A stretch of 64,000 bases of DNA from Druceiella hillmani (GCA_039881145.1 JAYKKI010000015.1:25711001-25775000), one strand, 5' to 3'; shown: positions 40,548 through 51,834, numbered from the stretch's first letter. A program made the numbers and translations. Notes: generated from the letters alone by a model not told the origin.

Positions 40548-41208
40548 TGTATTATAAATATTATAGAATATATTTCAGTAACTAAAATTTCAAACATTTA
40601 ACTCTCTCGTGTCATTAAGTAGGTATTGACGTTGATTACATTATAGTTGGAAACAAACTACATTCTACTGTTTAAGGTAGCTGCTTTGATTGTTACCTTT
40701 TTGGAGAAAGAAATTAATAAAGAATTTAACTCCACGTTATTCAGCAGTTATTAGTTAAAATTAGAAATTAAAATATTTTACTGTCTTTGGTTTTTAACTG
40801 GTTCCGTTCCCTTAGTCTACATACTTTTACATTTTTATTTTTGCTGTAAAAGATTTCACTTCGCATTTATTACAGCATATGAAGCTTTTTCCTTTTACGT
40901 TGAGGCATTTTACAGTGTTGGTATTTCAATCTCAATATTGGAAGTCTTTATTCTATTAGCAGCGCGAATAATTTAGTAATGTTTTAGATTTTGGAAAATT
41001 GATGTAAAATTTAATATTACTATCACCGAAAAATAAATATTTCTATTTATAATTAATTATATAAGTATGTTATATTACTACAGAAATATCTGGACCTTAT
41101 TGTAATTATTAACTCAACCCGGCTACGCTTTGCTGTGACTCGAATATAGATTCACCAAGAGAATATATCAATCAATTTAATACCGCCTTTCATTTATACA
41201 CACATAGC
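40548..41208. other. AT-rich stretch, nothing seen
   Basis: No gene recognised. CGGCTACGCTTTGCTGTGA at about 41120 resembles edges of dispersed arthropod repeats. Confidence 0.4.
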
Positions 41209-41262
41209 CACCGGGCTTTATAATGAAAATTTGACCACCGGGCTTTATAATGAAACTTTGCC
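41209..41262 (+). repeat. 27-bp direct duplication
   Basis: CACCGGGCTTTATAATGAAA followed by a T-rich end occurs at 41209-41235 and 41236-41262 with two or three differences. Confidence 0.9.
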
Positions 41263-41599
41263 TTGCTGTGAATATTACTTTTGGACAGTATGTCATACCA
41301 ACTAACTATGGAGGCAACGATTTTGGACAAGGTTAACTTAACATCAAAGAATGGGTCAAGTTTCTTCTTTCTACTATCTCTATTTTCATGGGAATAAAAT
41401 TTATAAAAATATCGTAAACCTATCAGACTGCAAACTATGCCTGTCGCTCGATGATAAAAGGTCTAATATAAATATGATTACCTATTCACTAATAGAATTT
41501 ATCTCAAAGTTTATTTAAGATATTTCCCGTATCTGTCTCCCAGAGATATAAATTCAACAGCATTTTGACATATGCAAAGATTCAGATCACTTTTTATAA

Positions 41600-41855
41600 T
41601 GATGAAATATAAATTATTTTTACAATTAAATGACACTACGTGATGTAGTATTATTTCTACTTTCTTTAATTTCTTTACCACGACCTAGGTTTCGTTGTAT
41701 TACAACATCTTCAGGTGGGATATTAGCAAAGATAAATCTTTGCCGTGGTCGTGGTAAAGAAATTAAAGAAAGTAGAAATAATACTACATCACATAGTTTT
41801 ATTTAATTGTGAATAATGAATTTCTACAAAATGAACGCCAAATATATTCAATAAA
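41600..41855 (-). mobile_element. Penelope-like terminal structure with long inverted arms, copy 2
   Basis: Two arms of about 65-75 bp face each other: left arm about 41621-41684 (ACAATTAAATGACACTACG, GTAGTATTATTTCTACTTTC, TTTCTTTACCACGACC) and right arm about 41745-41812, its reverse complement with few differences. The right end continues through a segment shared with the 57.19-kb copy up to ATATATTCAATA at 41842-41853. Between the arms are a small perfect hairpin (GCAAAGA-TAAA-TCTTTGC, 41726-41743) and a hammerhead-like motif. Oppositely oriented terminal repeats and hammerhead ribozymes are known of Penelope-like elements. No RT or GIY-YIG sequence is present, so this is a terminal remnant and the family call is an inference. 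Confidence 0.55.
41678..41718 (-). ncRNA. Hammerhead-ribozyme-like motif (type I, short helix III)
   Basis: Minus-strand reading. CCAC (41718-41715) is followed by the core CTGAAGA (41714-41708), then one U, a perfect 5-bp helix II (GTTGT-AAT-ACAAC, 41706-41694), GAA (41693-41691), a minimal helix III (AC-CTAG-GT or ACC-TA-GGT, 41690-41683), the cleavage base C at 41682 and GTGG (41681-41678), which pairs with CCAC as helix I. Core order and the GUC cleavage triplet fit the hammerhead consensus. The deviation is the extra U between the core A and helix II. Helix III of two or three pairs is typical of hammerheads in Penelope-like and related retroelements. Activity is not shown by sequence alone. 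Confidence 0.55.
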
Positions 41856-42643
41856 TTATTTTATAATTATTTTATAAATTATTTTATTTTATATGGCTTT
41901 TGACATTTACGTTTGTAGTTCATGCCACAAAAAATTGTAACCAAGGAAGGTCCGGAAGTATAGAAAAAGAGAACAGGTAAGTTTAATATAGTTGCATAAG
42001 CATCGAACTTTGTTTAAGGACTATTCAAAAAGAACTATTACTAGAAAGGGTGAACCGATTTGATCCAGCTGTATGTGCTTATGTGAACTTTTATCTCTAC
42101 GTATTACGATAAAGTCAAAGTTTCATTATTTTGGTGATTCATTATGTGCCGATTCAATCAATGAGTGTACAAGCACAGATAGATCATTATTCACTTTATT
42201 ATAGTACTATCAGCCCCAACACTAGGCACATTTGGTAAAGGGATAGGATATTTGTGGCAGAACTAATTACTTTGCTTTGCTTATTGTTTTTATATGAGAC
42301 GTTCTTATTAAACGACTTTAAAAAAGGAGGTGTGTCAATTGTACGTACCGTAACAAAACAAGAACCTTTTCTTGGCTTGTACCTACTTGCGATTTTCTAA
42401 GTTATTGATTATTTATTTCGTTATTTTAAGTGTTGTACACACCTACCTACATTTTGAATACGGTTTAATTTTTATTTTATTTTTTAACTGAATACACGTT
42501 ATTTAAAGATTGATTGGCAAAGATTAATTTGGTTGATAATTTATTAATTTGAAGCAAACAATTTTTTTAATTAAGACAACTTTTTAAATGGGCATTACGA
42601 CGATTGACGAATGCAGTGCTTTTACATATTATTTTATATATCC
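41856..42643. other. AT-rich stretch, nothing seen
   Basis: No gene is recognised. The first 50 bp repeats TTATTTTATAA-type units next to the PLE-like terminus, possibly its simple-sequence tail. Confidence 0.4.
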
Positions 42644-42870
42644 TCAAACAGCAGACAGCTTGAGTGTTTCAAAGATTTCGACTTTCATACTTCTGTCAGC
42701 GGAGCAAATAAATTTCATAAATTCTATGCCTGGATCCTGAAATATCACCTTTTCTCTTGACGTAGAAATCTCGATATAGGTTTCTGTTTGTTTTGTGCCT
42801 CATCCTTGCTGCTCGAACTTAGAATGCTTATATTCCCATTAGTGTCTTTCACCACACAAATCAGAAAGTT
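42644..42870 (-). pseudogene. Possible coding remnant, unrecognised
   Basis: Two overlapping minus-strand frames look coding. From 42870 one reads NFLICVVKDTNGNISILSSS, then KDEAQNKQKPISRFLRQEK, to a stop at 42745-42747. From 42799 the other reads SREKVIFQDPGIEFMKF, then ICSADRSMKVEIFETLKLSA, to a stop at 42644-42646. One frameshift near REK would join them. Alternatively AAAAG|GTGATA inside the overlap could be a splice donor for the first. GC content is above the local level. No family is recognised. It may be a decayed exon, retrogene or transposon piece. Confidence 0.28.
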
Positions 42871-43076
42871 TTAAATAAGCAAGCAGCTAATAACTATAAC
42901 TGAGCCTGATCAAGGATAAATCGGTATAAATAAAGCTACATCTGGGATAAATTGAATTAAACATAGCTAAATCAGGGATAAATTGGATTAAATTAAAATA
43001 AATGAGGAATGAATCGGATTAAATATCATACCAATACGTCTAGTATTATAATATATGATAATGAATTAGTTCAAAA

Positions 43077-43560
43077 TGCATAAGGCAGATTTATTGCTAC
43101 AGGAGAATTTTATTCCAGTCAATCATAACAATAAGTTTACAAAAACTTATTGATAAACATTAGAAAAGGTAACAATATAAAATAGAAATAATAGACTCAA
43201 CACAAACGAAAAAAAATGTAACAAAATTTGGAGACGAGTTAGGATGAAAAAAGAATAACACTCAGAGAATGGAAAGAAGAAGAAGGATCAGGATAAAGGG
43301 AAAGTAGAACATTCGAGGATATTTCCCTGGTGTTTAGTTGATGATCCAGTTGATTACAAAGTTTGCTTTTTAGAAAGTATACGATTTTTCCCAACTGGTA
43401 GAGATACGTTTTGGAATAAATAGGATGAGCAAAACTTTCAAAGCATAGCGCTAAGCCATGAGCAGATAAATGTTTAAATATGTCAATAAGATAATTTGGA
43501 CCCTGATAATTTTTCAAAAGTGTAAGATGTGGAATTGGCGTCGATCGCATACTTTCAACG
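43077..43560 (-). mobile_element. LINE-D: 3'-terminal fragment of a non-LTR retrotransposon
   Basis: The minus-strand frame at 43550-43239 encodes an RT C-terminal region: GPNYLIDIF (compare PNYFIDKF in LINE-A), FAHPIYSKTYLYQLGKIVYF ('SFxxxxxKxWN' region) and LDHQLNTREISSNVLLSL, ending with a stop. The following 3' UTR reaches about 43077, and its last 60 bases (TTATGATTGACTGGAATAAA, GTAGCAATAAATCTGCC) match the tail of the SINEs at 37.3 and 51.9 kb. Upstream RT and endonuclease are absent, as expected of a 5'-truncated insertion. Confidence 0.7.
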
Positions 43561-43975
43561 AATTGACACGCGTGTTCATAAATATGATGATATTTTCTGA
43601 GGGCAAAGTTTATGCCTTGGAAATTGATGCATCAGGATCATTTACTGGTTGCATAAATTTCTTCATTAAGGTACGTAAATATATTACTTGTATACTTCAT
43701 TCTTGTATATTTCATTAAGATTAGAACATCACATATGTCCATAGTTAGTAGTAATTGAAGTTTCTTTCAAAGGTAGATTTTCTTTTTAGTCGGTTTGAGA
43801 CCTTCGAGAGAGTAAAAATACTACGATTGATCGAAATACTTTAGAAATACTCAATAAAGACCCTTTGAATTTTGAAAATTGTTGACGTAAGGGTTTAAAG
43901 AGTTTGGATAAAGGAGCAAAACGGTCTGTACTTCAAATATGTAATATGTCAAATATTACTGTCCGCTTTCTTATG

Positions 43976-43976
<1 letters not shown>
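43561..43976. other. AT-rich stretch, nothing seen
   Basis: No gene recognised. Confidence 0.45.
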
Positions 43977-44044
<68 letters not shown>

Positions 44045-44050
44045 ATATAT
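43977..44050. repeat. (TA)n microsatellite
   Basis: About 55 bp of TA followed by GTATGTATGTATATAT. Confidence 0.95.
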
Positions 44051-44437
44051 TTTATTTGTATATTTTCTATAATTTTTCGATCTTATTTCAAAAGATCGTT
44101 CGATGATATCCCACTTGAAGCGGTCAGTAGGAAAAAGATCGCAGTTTCGGTGCACATTTTAAAAAAATTAAAAGATACGTAATTCGAGTACAGCTTCCTA
44201 TCAAATTATATCATTATCACCTTGAAATGAAAGTACTATATTGCTGTGATATACGAAATGACAGGCCGTTATGACTAAATTAAAGTTGAAACTAATACCA
44301 AATACTAAGGTCTGTAGTTCTTTAAAATTGTAAAAAAATCAAACTTCTAAGTCAACCTAAGGAAGAAGAACCCGAATAATACGGCCATTTATGCCACATA
44401 TTTTTACACTCGCAAGTATATTAAAGCTATAGGATAC

Positions 44438-44484
44438 TTCCCGTTGATCTAGAATAATGCAATTCCCGTTGATCTAGAATTATG
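44438..44484 (+). repeat. 25-bp tandem duplication
   Basis: TTCCCGTTGATCTAGAAT occurs at 44438 and 44463 with one difference in the next bases. Confidence 0.9.
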
Positions 44485-47400
44485 AACAAAAAACAGGTTT
44501 ACCAAAGCTTAAAGGAAAACTTAGGGATGATTCTAAATGTCATGTTTCAGAAATTCACGTCATTTATAGCACTTACACTCAGCAATAATTTACATAGTTG
44601 ACAATAAAAAAACATTTTGTAAGTCATTTAATAGTGATAATATAAACCTTTAAATTCAGTGTAACAAACTACAAGTTCTTCTCGTTTTTAAGACTTCGTT
44701 TTAATTACTTTCTTCTTTAAAGTCTATTATCATCAGTCTTCACTTTATTACTCACTGATCAACAGACGCTGTTTGTGTATGCTATTTGAAATGTTTCTTG
44801 AACGTATAAAGTCTTGATCTAAAAATGGTTTTTGTTATAGTGTTGCAGTTTCTGAGAATTTTTCTAACCTCCGGACATTAAAAGTATTTTTCATAACATA
44901 GTGAATCATGCGAAATACAAAATTAATCGCTATTACATTATGTTCAGTTGGGTTGGTATTATATTCCTGTTAGTTGAAGACTAGAATACATGTAAGAAAC
45001 AGCTAATATTTTCTTATAAATTTATATAGTTTATGCATAGAAATCATACAGTTTTGTTATTGTCTTATTCAGAAATACTGCTGTTATTATTTGTACATAT
45101 TATTGTTTTACGCTCCAGTACCAAAACTATAGACCCATCGTCAAATGACCTTCGTCCATAGTTCAATTCGTGTGTCAAGATTCCATAGTTTCTACAAATA
45201 TATAACTGTCCGCTTGAAATTTTGCAGGGAAACCTTGTGCAGTGAAATTAATAATATGTTTCATGGAATCTTACTAACACCCAGAAAATTTACTTATTTT
45301 GTAACTTTCTTTTTAAATATTTTACTTCATAATGGTTCGGAAACCTGAGAGGTCAATAAAATAAAATAAATCCATGAAGTTCTTTTGTACAATGAATTAG
45401 CAACGACGTGTTAAAAATAATAGTTTCACTCGAGACAAGCAAACTTAGTTAATTCAGTCAGAATAACCAAAATAAAATATTCGGTATGTACTTTAAGCTG
45501 CTACCATTTAATTGTATATCGTTTATCCAACATACTCCATATTGGATAAATAGATTATAAAACATATGTGATATTCGAAAGCAAACAAGTGAATAAGCGT
45601 ACAATATCACGAGGAACGCAGAGCACAATAATCAAGCCAACATGAAGCATAATGATCGATGGGGCAATTCAAGCAAGAACCGACAATTTTAAATTACACG
45701 TTAATAATAATCAAATAAATTTTAATGGACCATCACGAAAGGTTATTTATGAGATAATTTCCAATATTACCCTCCCGCGTTAAAATTATGATAAACGAGA
45801 ATTTGCACAACGAATAAATCATTTGGGAATATTAAAATATACCTACCCATTATGATTCTTGTATGAGAAAATATGTAATTTTAGTAGGAAAGGCTATTTG
45901 TGATATGTTAAAGAAATGAAAGCCAAAATATTATAATATATGTGAAGATACAGTGTAGACTGTACCACATTAAATCATCTTAAAATGTCACATAAATATA
46001 GCATAAAGAGTGCCAAAATATAATCATCCCATAAAGGTATAAAGAATTAATTGGAACTAGTACGAACTTGACACAGCCGGATATTTGCCACTTTCTGCTT
46101 TTTTATCACTTTTCATCATTCTTATCTTTATTTCATTATCATATCTGTCTTCATCACTGTTATTTTTATTTTTGCGATGAAGTTTTTCTTTCTCTTGTAA
46201 AAGAAGTGAATAGTTCTGCCTCATTGTATTAGTAAACAATTAATGGATTTTGTTATCCTGGTAAGTAGAAGGTGTTATCAATATCTTAAAGACAATAATA
46301 TTCTCCCCTTCTATTCATTTTGACACTAATATTTATTACGGCCATATAAGAAAAATATTTCAATTTAACACTTTCCGTAAAACAGTCATTTTTGTGTTTT
46401 TACTCATTTCAATCAGCAGTTCAATAAATTTTTCTTTATGTTGATTGAAAGCTATTTAATGGCATTAAAGGAAGTTACAAAGCCTAAATTGTTTTTTTTT
46501 AAATGTGTATTTGTATTTTTATAATAAATGTATTAATTGCTATGTATTTTTATTATTAAGCCTATATGTATTCAAGTCTACATATATAGGGATATAATAA
46601 TCCATTAAAGGGGATTTGGTTCGGACGGCTCTTAGTGCGTCACTGAGAGCTTTAAAGAAAGTTAAAACTAAAATCAAATATATTCAGATGAAGTAAATTG
46701 GTCAGATAGTATAGGTTTTACCTGTTAAAACTTTTTATGAAAATACGTTTACCTTTTTAAGTATTTAAATCATTATCTAATTACAACTTATCGTGATTTA
46801 CAAGTAATCTGCTTATAATAAGCATTTTCATAAAAAAACACCTTTCACTATGAATGTTATAAGCAATAATAAGGGATAGCATTGATCGAATTTTCTATGG
46901 TTACATGTGCACTTAAAAATAAGTTTGAAATTCTAGCCACTATGGCAAAGCTGTCTAAATTTTACATTCGATTACATACATTACAAATGAAAACTCTAAC
47001 AGTTTTGAAAAAATATGGAAATTACACGATTTACGTAATGGTAAAAATTCACCACTCACAGACTTAAATTTTCACTGTAGGATGCATTCCAGTTTAACAC
47101 CAATCATTAGTAAAAACCTGTAAAAATTTCAGCAAATCTTTGTGTTAACGTTCTGCTTCTATAAATATTGAATCGTATTTGTGGACCGAGATTCTGACGA
47201 TACATTTGGTTTTCCAAATTATTTAATACTTACGTTGAAAGTACTAATAGTTAATAATAGTTGGAAGTACTATAGCTAGAATATTAAAATTTGCATTAAA
47301 ATTACTTTGCACTGGATAGTTCACTTTACCTTTAGCCTGAATGGTAAAATCTGCATTCAATTATATCGAACTAGATGATATAAGCCAGTGACAACTTTAA

Positions 47401-48103
47401 TTCAGGAAATTATCAATACATATTTATTCTTAATATTTGGAAATTTAACAAATACTTGCAAAAATATAATGTATTCGAAGAATTTAATTCGAGTACAAAT
47501 GATAGCAGAAGCTACATTAATTAAAAGTTCCGTTATTGAAACGTAATATGTAGTTCAATTTGCTCATGACTAAAACAAAAACGTACATTAAATTAGTCTG
47601 GACTAGGTAACGCAACCTATTCTTTCATAAGATTTCAATATGAAAATCCTACTTCATTCGTTAATACACCATTTCCTTGAACATTTGTTTTACTATTTTT
47701 TTATCTAACTGTAATGTATACTTAAAGACCCTTATTAACAAAGCTTCACAAAATAAATACGACTTTAATAATTAGTACATAATCCCACTATTTTTGTGTA
47801 AGATGTTTTAAAATGAATGTTTTAAACAACGTGCAGTTTCTACACGCAATAAAATAATGACTACATGACTTATTATTGAAAATTTAACTGTCTTTTGTGA
47901 AGTAAATATAATAAGTATAAAATAAATCGCATAATGAGCAGAAACATTTATAAAAATAAAAGTAATGAAAGTAAAAATAGTACAAAAAATATATAAGTAT
48001 GGTATATCAAAAATTAAAACAAAATAAGAAAAAAGCAATATTTAAAAATACAAAATAGAATAAAAATAAATGAGTAAAAAAATTAATAACCTAAAAACGT
48101 ATT
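44485..48103. other. Gene-poor AT-rich stretch
   Basis: No gene is recognised over 3.6 kb. At about 45145-45300 a phrase group including CGTGTGTCAAGATTCCATAG and CGCTTGAAATTTTGCAGGG resembles a dispersed repeat. A 60-codon Lys/Asp-rich minus frame at 46057-46239 has no support. A-rich runs upstream of 48104 on the plus strand correspond to the 3' flank of the exon candidate that follows. Confidence 0.4.
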
Positions 48104-48343
48104 TTATTTATTTTTCAATTCCCTCTCTGCAAGTTCAGCACGAGCCTTCGCTTCTTGATCTTGACTGCGTATTGGTACCTTCGTGTCCACGTCCACCATG
48201 GTTTTCTGAACCTCACCCCTAGGCTGACCCGCAGGAATATCTATCGTTGCCTCGGACGATGTTGGCAATGTTTCCGCGGCTTCAACAAAAACTTGATATC
48301 CACTTGTCGATTGTTGCTCAGACGGATGTTTAATAAATTGATT
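48104..48343 (-). CDS. Probable terminal coding exon of an unrecognised protein
   Basis: The minus strand is open for 79 codons from 48343 to a TAA at 48106-48104. The composition is unlike the random frames around it: acidic, rich in Ser/Thr/Gln/Glu/Ala and Pro, for example KHPSEQQSTSGYQVFVEAAE, TIDIPAGQPRGE, VDVDTKVPIRSQDQ and a charged helical end AKARAELAERELKNK. Codon use is also less AT-biased. A candidate acceptor (ATTAATTAG) ends just before 48343 in phase 0, and AATAAA overlaps the stop, which would suit a last exon. The C-terminal AKARAELAERE could form a short coiled coil. No known family is recognised. Its relation to the exon candidate at 48662-48782 is unresolved because the phases do not fit with the strongest donor. 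Confidence 0.38.
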   Translation of the reverse strand, partial: NQFIKHPSEQQSTSGYQVFVEAAETLPTSSEATIDIPAGQPRGEVQKTMVDVDTKVPIRSQDQEAKARAELAERELKNK

Positions 48344-48661
48344 CTAATTAATGCAATGTCAATTCATGAATACCAGAAATTTAAAAATGTTTAATTTCAA
48401 CACGTTTTCGCATATCATTAGAAAGAAAATAAAAATCCAATGGAAAGGTTCGTAAATGAATCATACAATTGAATTAGAAGTGATTAAATTACAAACTACT
48501 TTCCTTTATAACGCTGCTTCTTCAGTATTAAATATAAATTCGAATAAAATTCACTTCAAATAAATCAATATAAAAACTTTCAGTGTCCTTTACTATATTG
48601 ATCCGTTTCTAAAATATTATAAATAATTAATTGTACACTTTTCGAAATTCACGTTGTTTAC

Positions 48662-48782
48662 CTCGATTTAATTGCTGGGCAGAATCGTTTGTTGGGACTT
48701 TCACCATTAGCCCTGGTGCTAGTAGGCAAACGACGGGGTCAATTTGGATGTCGCAAATCACTTCTCCTCTACTGGTTGCCAT
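48662..48782 (-). CDS. Possible coding exon upstream of the 48.1-kb exon
   Basis: From an ATG at 48782-48780 (context GGGGATGG) the minus strand reads MATSRGEVICDIQIDPVVCL, then LAPGLMVKVPTNDSAQQLNR, up to a good donor, GAG|GTAAAC, at 48662/48661. The open frame also extends 5' of the ATG for about 70 bases. A TATAAAA lies at 48831-48825, about 49 bp before the ATG, so the ATG could begin a first exon. The donor leaves phase 1, which does not match the phase-0 acceptor at 48343. A weaker donor after GGGCTAATG would be phase 0. The plus strand is also open here (74 codons). No family recognised. Confidence 0.28.
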
Positions 48783-48824
48783 CCCCTGCTGCCTTTCCTT
48801 TGCCGACTCTCTTCTCCGCTTGGC

Positions 48825-48831
48825 TTTTATA
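48825..48831 (-). promoter_or_regulatory. Candidate TATA box
   Basis: TATAAAA on the minus strand, within a GC-richer segment and correctly oriented for the possible exon at 48662-48782. In an AT-rich genome such matches are common, so position relative to the exon is the only support. Confidence 0.2.
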
Positions 48832-49193
48832 TTAAGCCAAAGTCGGCACAATTAATTTCTTTTTGCCTAACGAAACAAATAACGTTTTTTGACTAAAGAA
48901 ACAAATAACGTACACGTTTCTTAAGCACATTATTTAAAAAAAATAAATTAGAGAGGCCGGTAGCATAACGATATTGTTTCTCCGCATCCATCTTTGGACA
49001 TTATATATGAAATTATGAATATGAAATTATTAACATTTAAAAAGGAAATACAAAATAAATTATTTATAATTTAAATCCAGCTATGATAGAAACAATATTT
49101 TGTTCAATGTGTAGAAAATAATATAATTCGAAGTTAATAATTATTCAATACATTTTGTAATATACTTAATAACACAAGTGACGCTTGAAAATG

Positions 49194-49262
<69 letters not shown>

Positions 49263-49652
49263 TCTAACAATTTTGTGCACACATAATTAGAGTTATAGTA
49301 TAGTTTTATACTCTGTCCTTTTTACTATACATCTACGTGACTGTAACTTATTTTGTTAGCCTCTCAATAAATGAATAAATAAATTATATTTTCATTATAA
49401 ACGTGAACATTTGACTGTACCCTTTCATTAATAATATTGTTAAAGGCAATACTTCCAGCATATAAACGACGACGAAATAAACGACGCTTATAAGTGTCAG
49501 TACCTAATTCGATATGTCAGTTAAAGATGTGCCTGAAATTAGCTGATTACACTTTTCTTTTATAACGCTCTCAAATTTGTATAATGTAAACTTCTGATTT
49601 TACTGTTCATGAAATTTCATACCGGGCGCTATATACGAAAATCGAAGTTTTT
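48832..49652. other. AT-rich stretch with a TA array
   Basis: GAAACAAATAACGT occurs twice (about 48870 and 48898), a short direct repeat. The TA array is at 49197-49261. No gene is seen. Confidence 0.4.
49197..49261. repeat. (TA)n microsatellite
   Basis: About 65 bp of TA with one GTA break. Confidence 0.95.
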
Positions 49653-49690
49653 TTTTTGAACTTTACTTCTTAAGAAGTAAAGTTCAAAAA
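49653..49690. repeat. Perfect 38-bp palindrome without a loop
   Basis: TTTTTGAACTTTACTTCTT is followed immediately by its exact reverse complement (centre CTTAAG at 49671/49672). Perfect loop-less palindromes of this length are prone to cruciform formation and deletion. Confidence 0.95.
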
Positions 49691-51834
49691 TCATAGCTAA
49701 GTACATAAATCTGGAGATAATATTCGAACGGATTGAATTCATTTTAATAAGTGTTGGTCTATACTTTCTAGACAAGTACTTTTACATTCAAAAAATATTT
49801 GAATCAGAGATGAAGTACATATGATATATTTATTTTCTTATGTACTGACACATTTTATTATTAACAAATATATAAAAGTCTCATTGTACTTAGAATCGCC
49901 TTTTTTCTTTCAGTACGTTTCATTTCTTTTTTTTGTTTTTTAAGCAAAATGAATCCACGTTCTCTACATAGCTTTTAGTGTGAAAGTATTCACGATCTCA
50001 TAATGTAATGGCATCACATTTACGTCACAAGACTTGCAAATACTTTTAGAAACAAGCTAAGCACGGCTAACAGTGCTTGTTTATGAAACAAAGATACTTG
50101 TGCTACCTTTAATTTTATTGGCACGTGACTCATCCTTAACGTAGAAGTAAATACGTTATTTTAGGTCAAGGATTCCACCTTTGATTATATAATAGAAGAA
50201 ATGTTTGTAATTGTCTGACAAATGGTACAGCAAAATAAACAAATTCGACGGTAAACTTCGTTTTCATTGATCATAAGTCTACAATGCTTTTACCCTTTTA
50301 GATTTTATGAATTATTTTGTTAATTTTTGATTATGAGAGTTACTTTAGTATCTATTTCAATTGAATTTATTTATCTGTTCGTGTTTTTTCTTCAATGGTA
50401 ACATAACAATACATTCCGCAATATAATACCAGAGAAGTTAAATATGGAATAAATATATTTAATAGAAATCAAGAGAATAATCTAAGTTACATATTTACAA
50501 TTACTATTTCACCATTTTATTAAGACTAGTGGTAGGCTAGTGGTTGAAATTCGATTGTAATTTGTTAAATTTTTAAGTTTGAATGTTATTGAGTAAGAGT
50601 ATATCCATAGACTATTATTTGTTTGGCAATATGAACCTGAACAAATACTCTTTTATTATATTTTAATATATTTAATGTATCAGTACTGCATTTTATACAT
50701 AAATTTTAGCTTTTTGCCTTACTTCTTCCTATAAACTTTAACTGTGCCAAGTTTCACACTTCTCCGTATACGCAATATGTTTAAAAGGGGATACAAATTT
50801 TGTCTTCATGTTTTAATATATAGATAAACCATTTACTAAAGTGCACAGCGCTCCATTAATTAGAATCCAAACCGCCAGTCAAAACCCAATGGTGGTTTTA
50901 AAGTTGACGTATGTCTTACGGAAGAGCATTAAAACCTGTGACATCTTAACATTTTTTCCCATGAGCTTTGGAAACTGGTACGTATTAATATACTTTTCCA
51001 TTTCAGATAAACAAGGAAAAGTAAGACAATTTCAATTACGCGTGTCACATATATTCATGGGTATTGGTTTTTACACTTATATTTAATAGATAAATTTGAA
51101 GTTACATCCTATAGAAATGGTATTGTATACTAAATTTTCCCGTTTACAACTGATCACTAGTTTTCATAGTCTTCAATATCAGAATGGTATAACTAGTTTT
51201 CATTATCAGAATGATCCAAAAAATAAACAAATATCACATAGAATAACGAATTAATGACCAATGTAAGAAAAATAACGGAATTACAAATTAAGACTTAATA
51301 GTTGGTCCATAAATGTAATAAGTCAAAAGGTATAAAATTTAGAATGCTTTTTTTAATATTTACTGATACTCCATAAAGACTTTTCTATACGTTATAATTG
51401 TATCCAATGTATTATTTTCCTTAGTAAAATATTGTTTAGCTGTGAAAATAAATTGATTTAAGTAAGAGGATGTTTGCTGGCTGATAAATTGTTTTTATAT
51501 CATCTTATTGAAATCTCAGTCACTTTTTAATTTAATATTTGGAAATATTCGGTAGTAATGGGTTTCCTATTTTTAAACAATATTATTTTTTACACCTACC
51601 ACAAGGAATTGAAAAAAATATTCACATTTGTAATCGAAAATAGACATTATACTATCAGAAGATAGTATATTAAAAATTATATTACAAAGTAAAAAGAAAA
51701 CAGAAAATTGTTTAAAATTACCGATAACTGAATTATTGAGAACCACTTTTTGTGATCGTGTTCTACATGAATATAAATGAAGATAGCGCAATATACACAT
51801 ATTTAAATAAAAATTAGATTTTACATGCAACTTA
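49691..51834. other. Gene-poor AT-rich stretch
   Basis: It contains dispersed repeat S copy 2 at 50704-50810 and a small hairpin (ATACTATC-AGAA-GATAGTAT) at about 51650-51669. The 81-codon frame at 50841-51086 has no recognisable motif. Confidence 0.4.
50704..50810. repeat. Dispersed repeat 'S', copy 2
   Basis: Gapless partner of 17668-17775; see that entry for the shared phrases. Confidence 0.7.

Noticed and set aside
48631..48855. 74-codon plus frame
   Set aside because: The minus strand at the same place has the better donor, ATG context and TATA position; the plus frame lacks any support.
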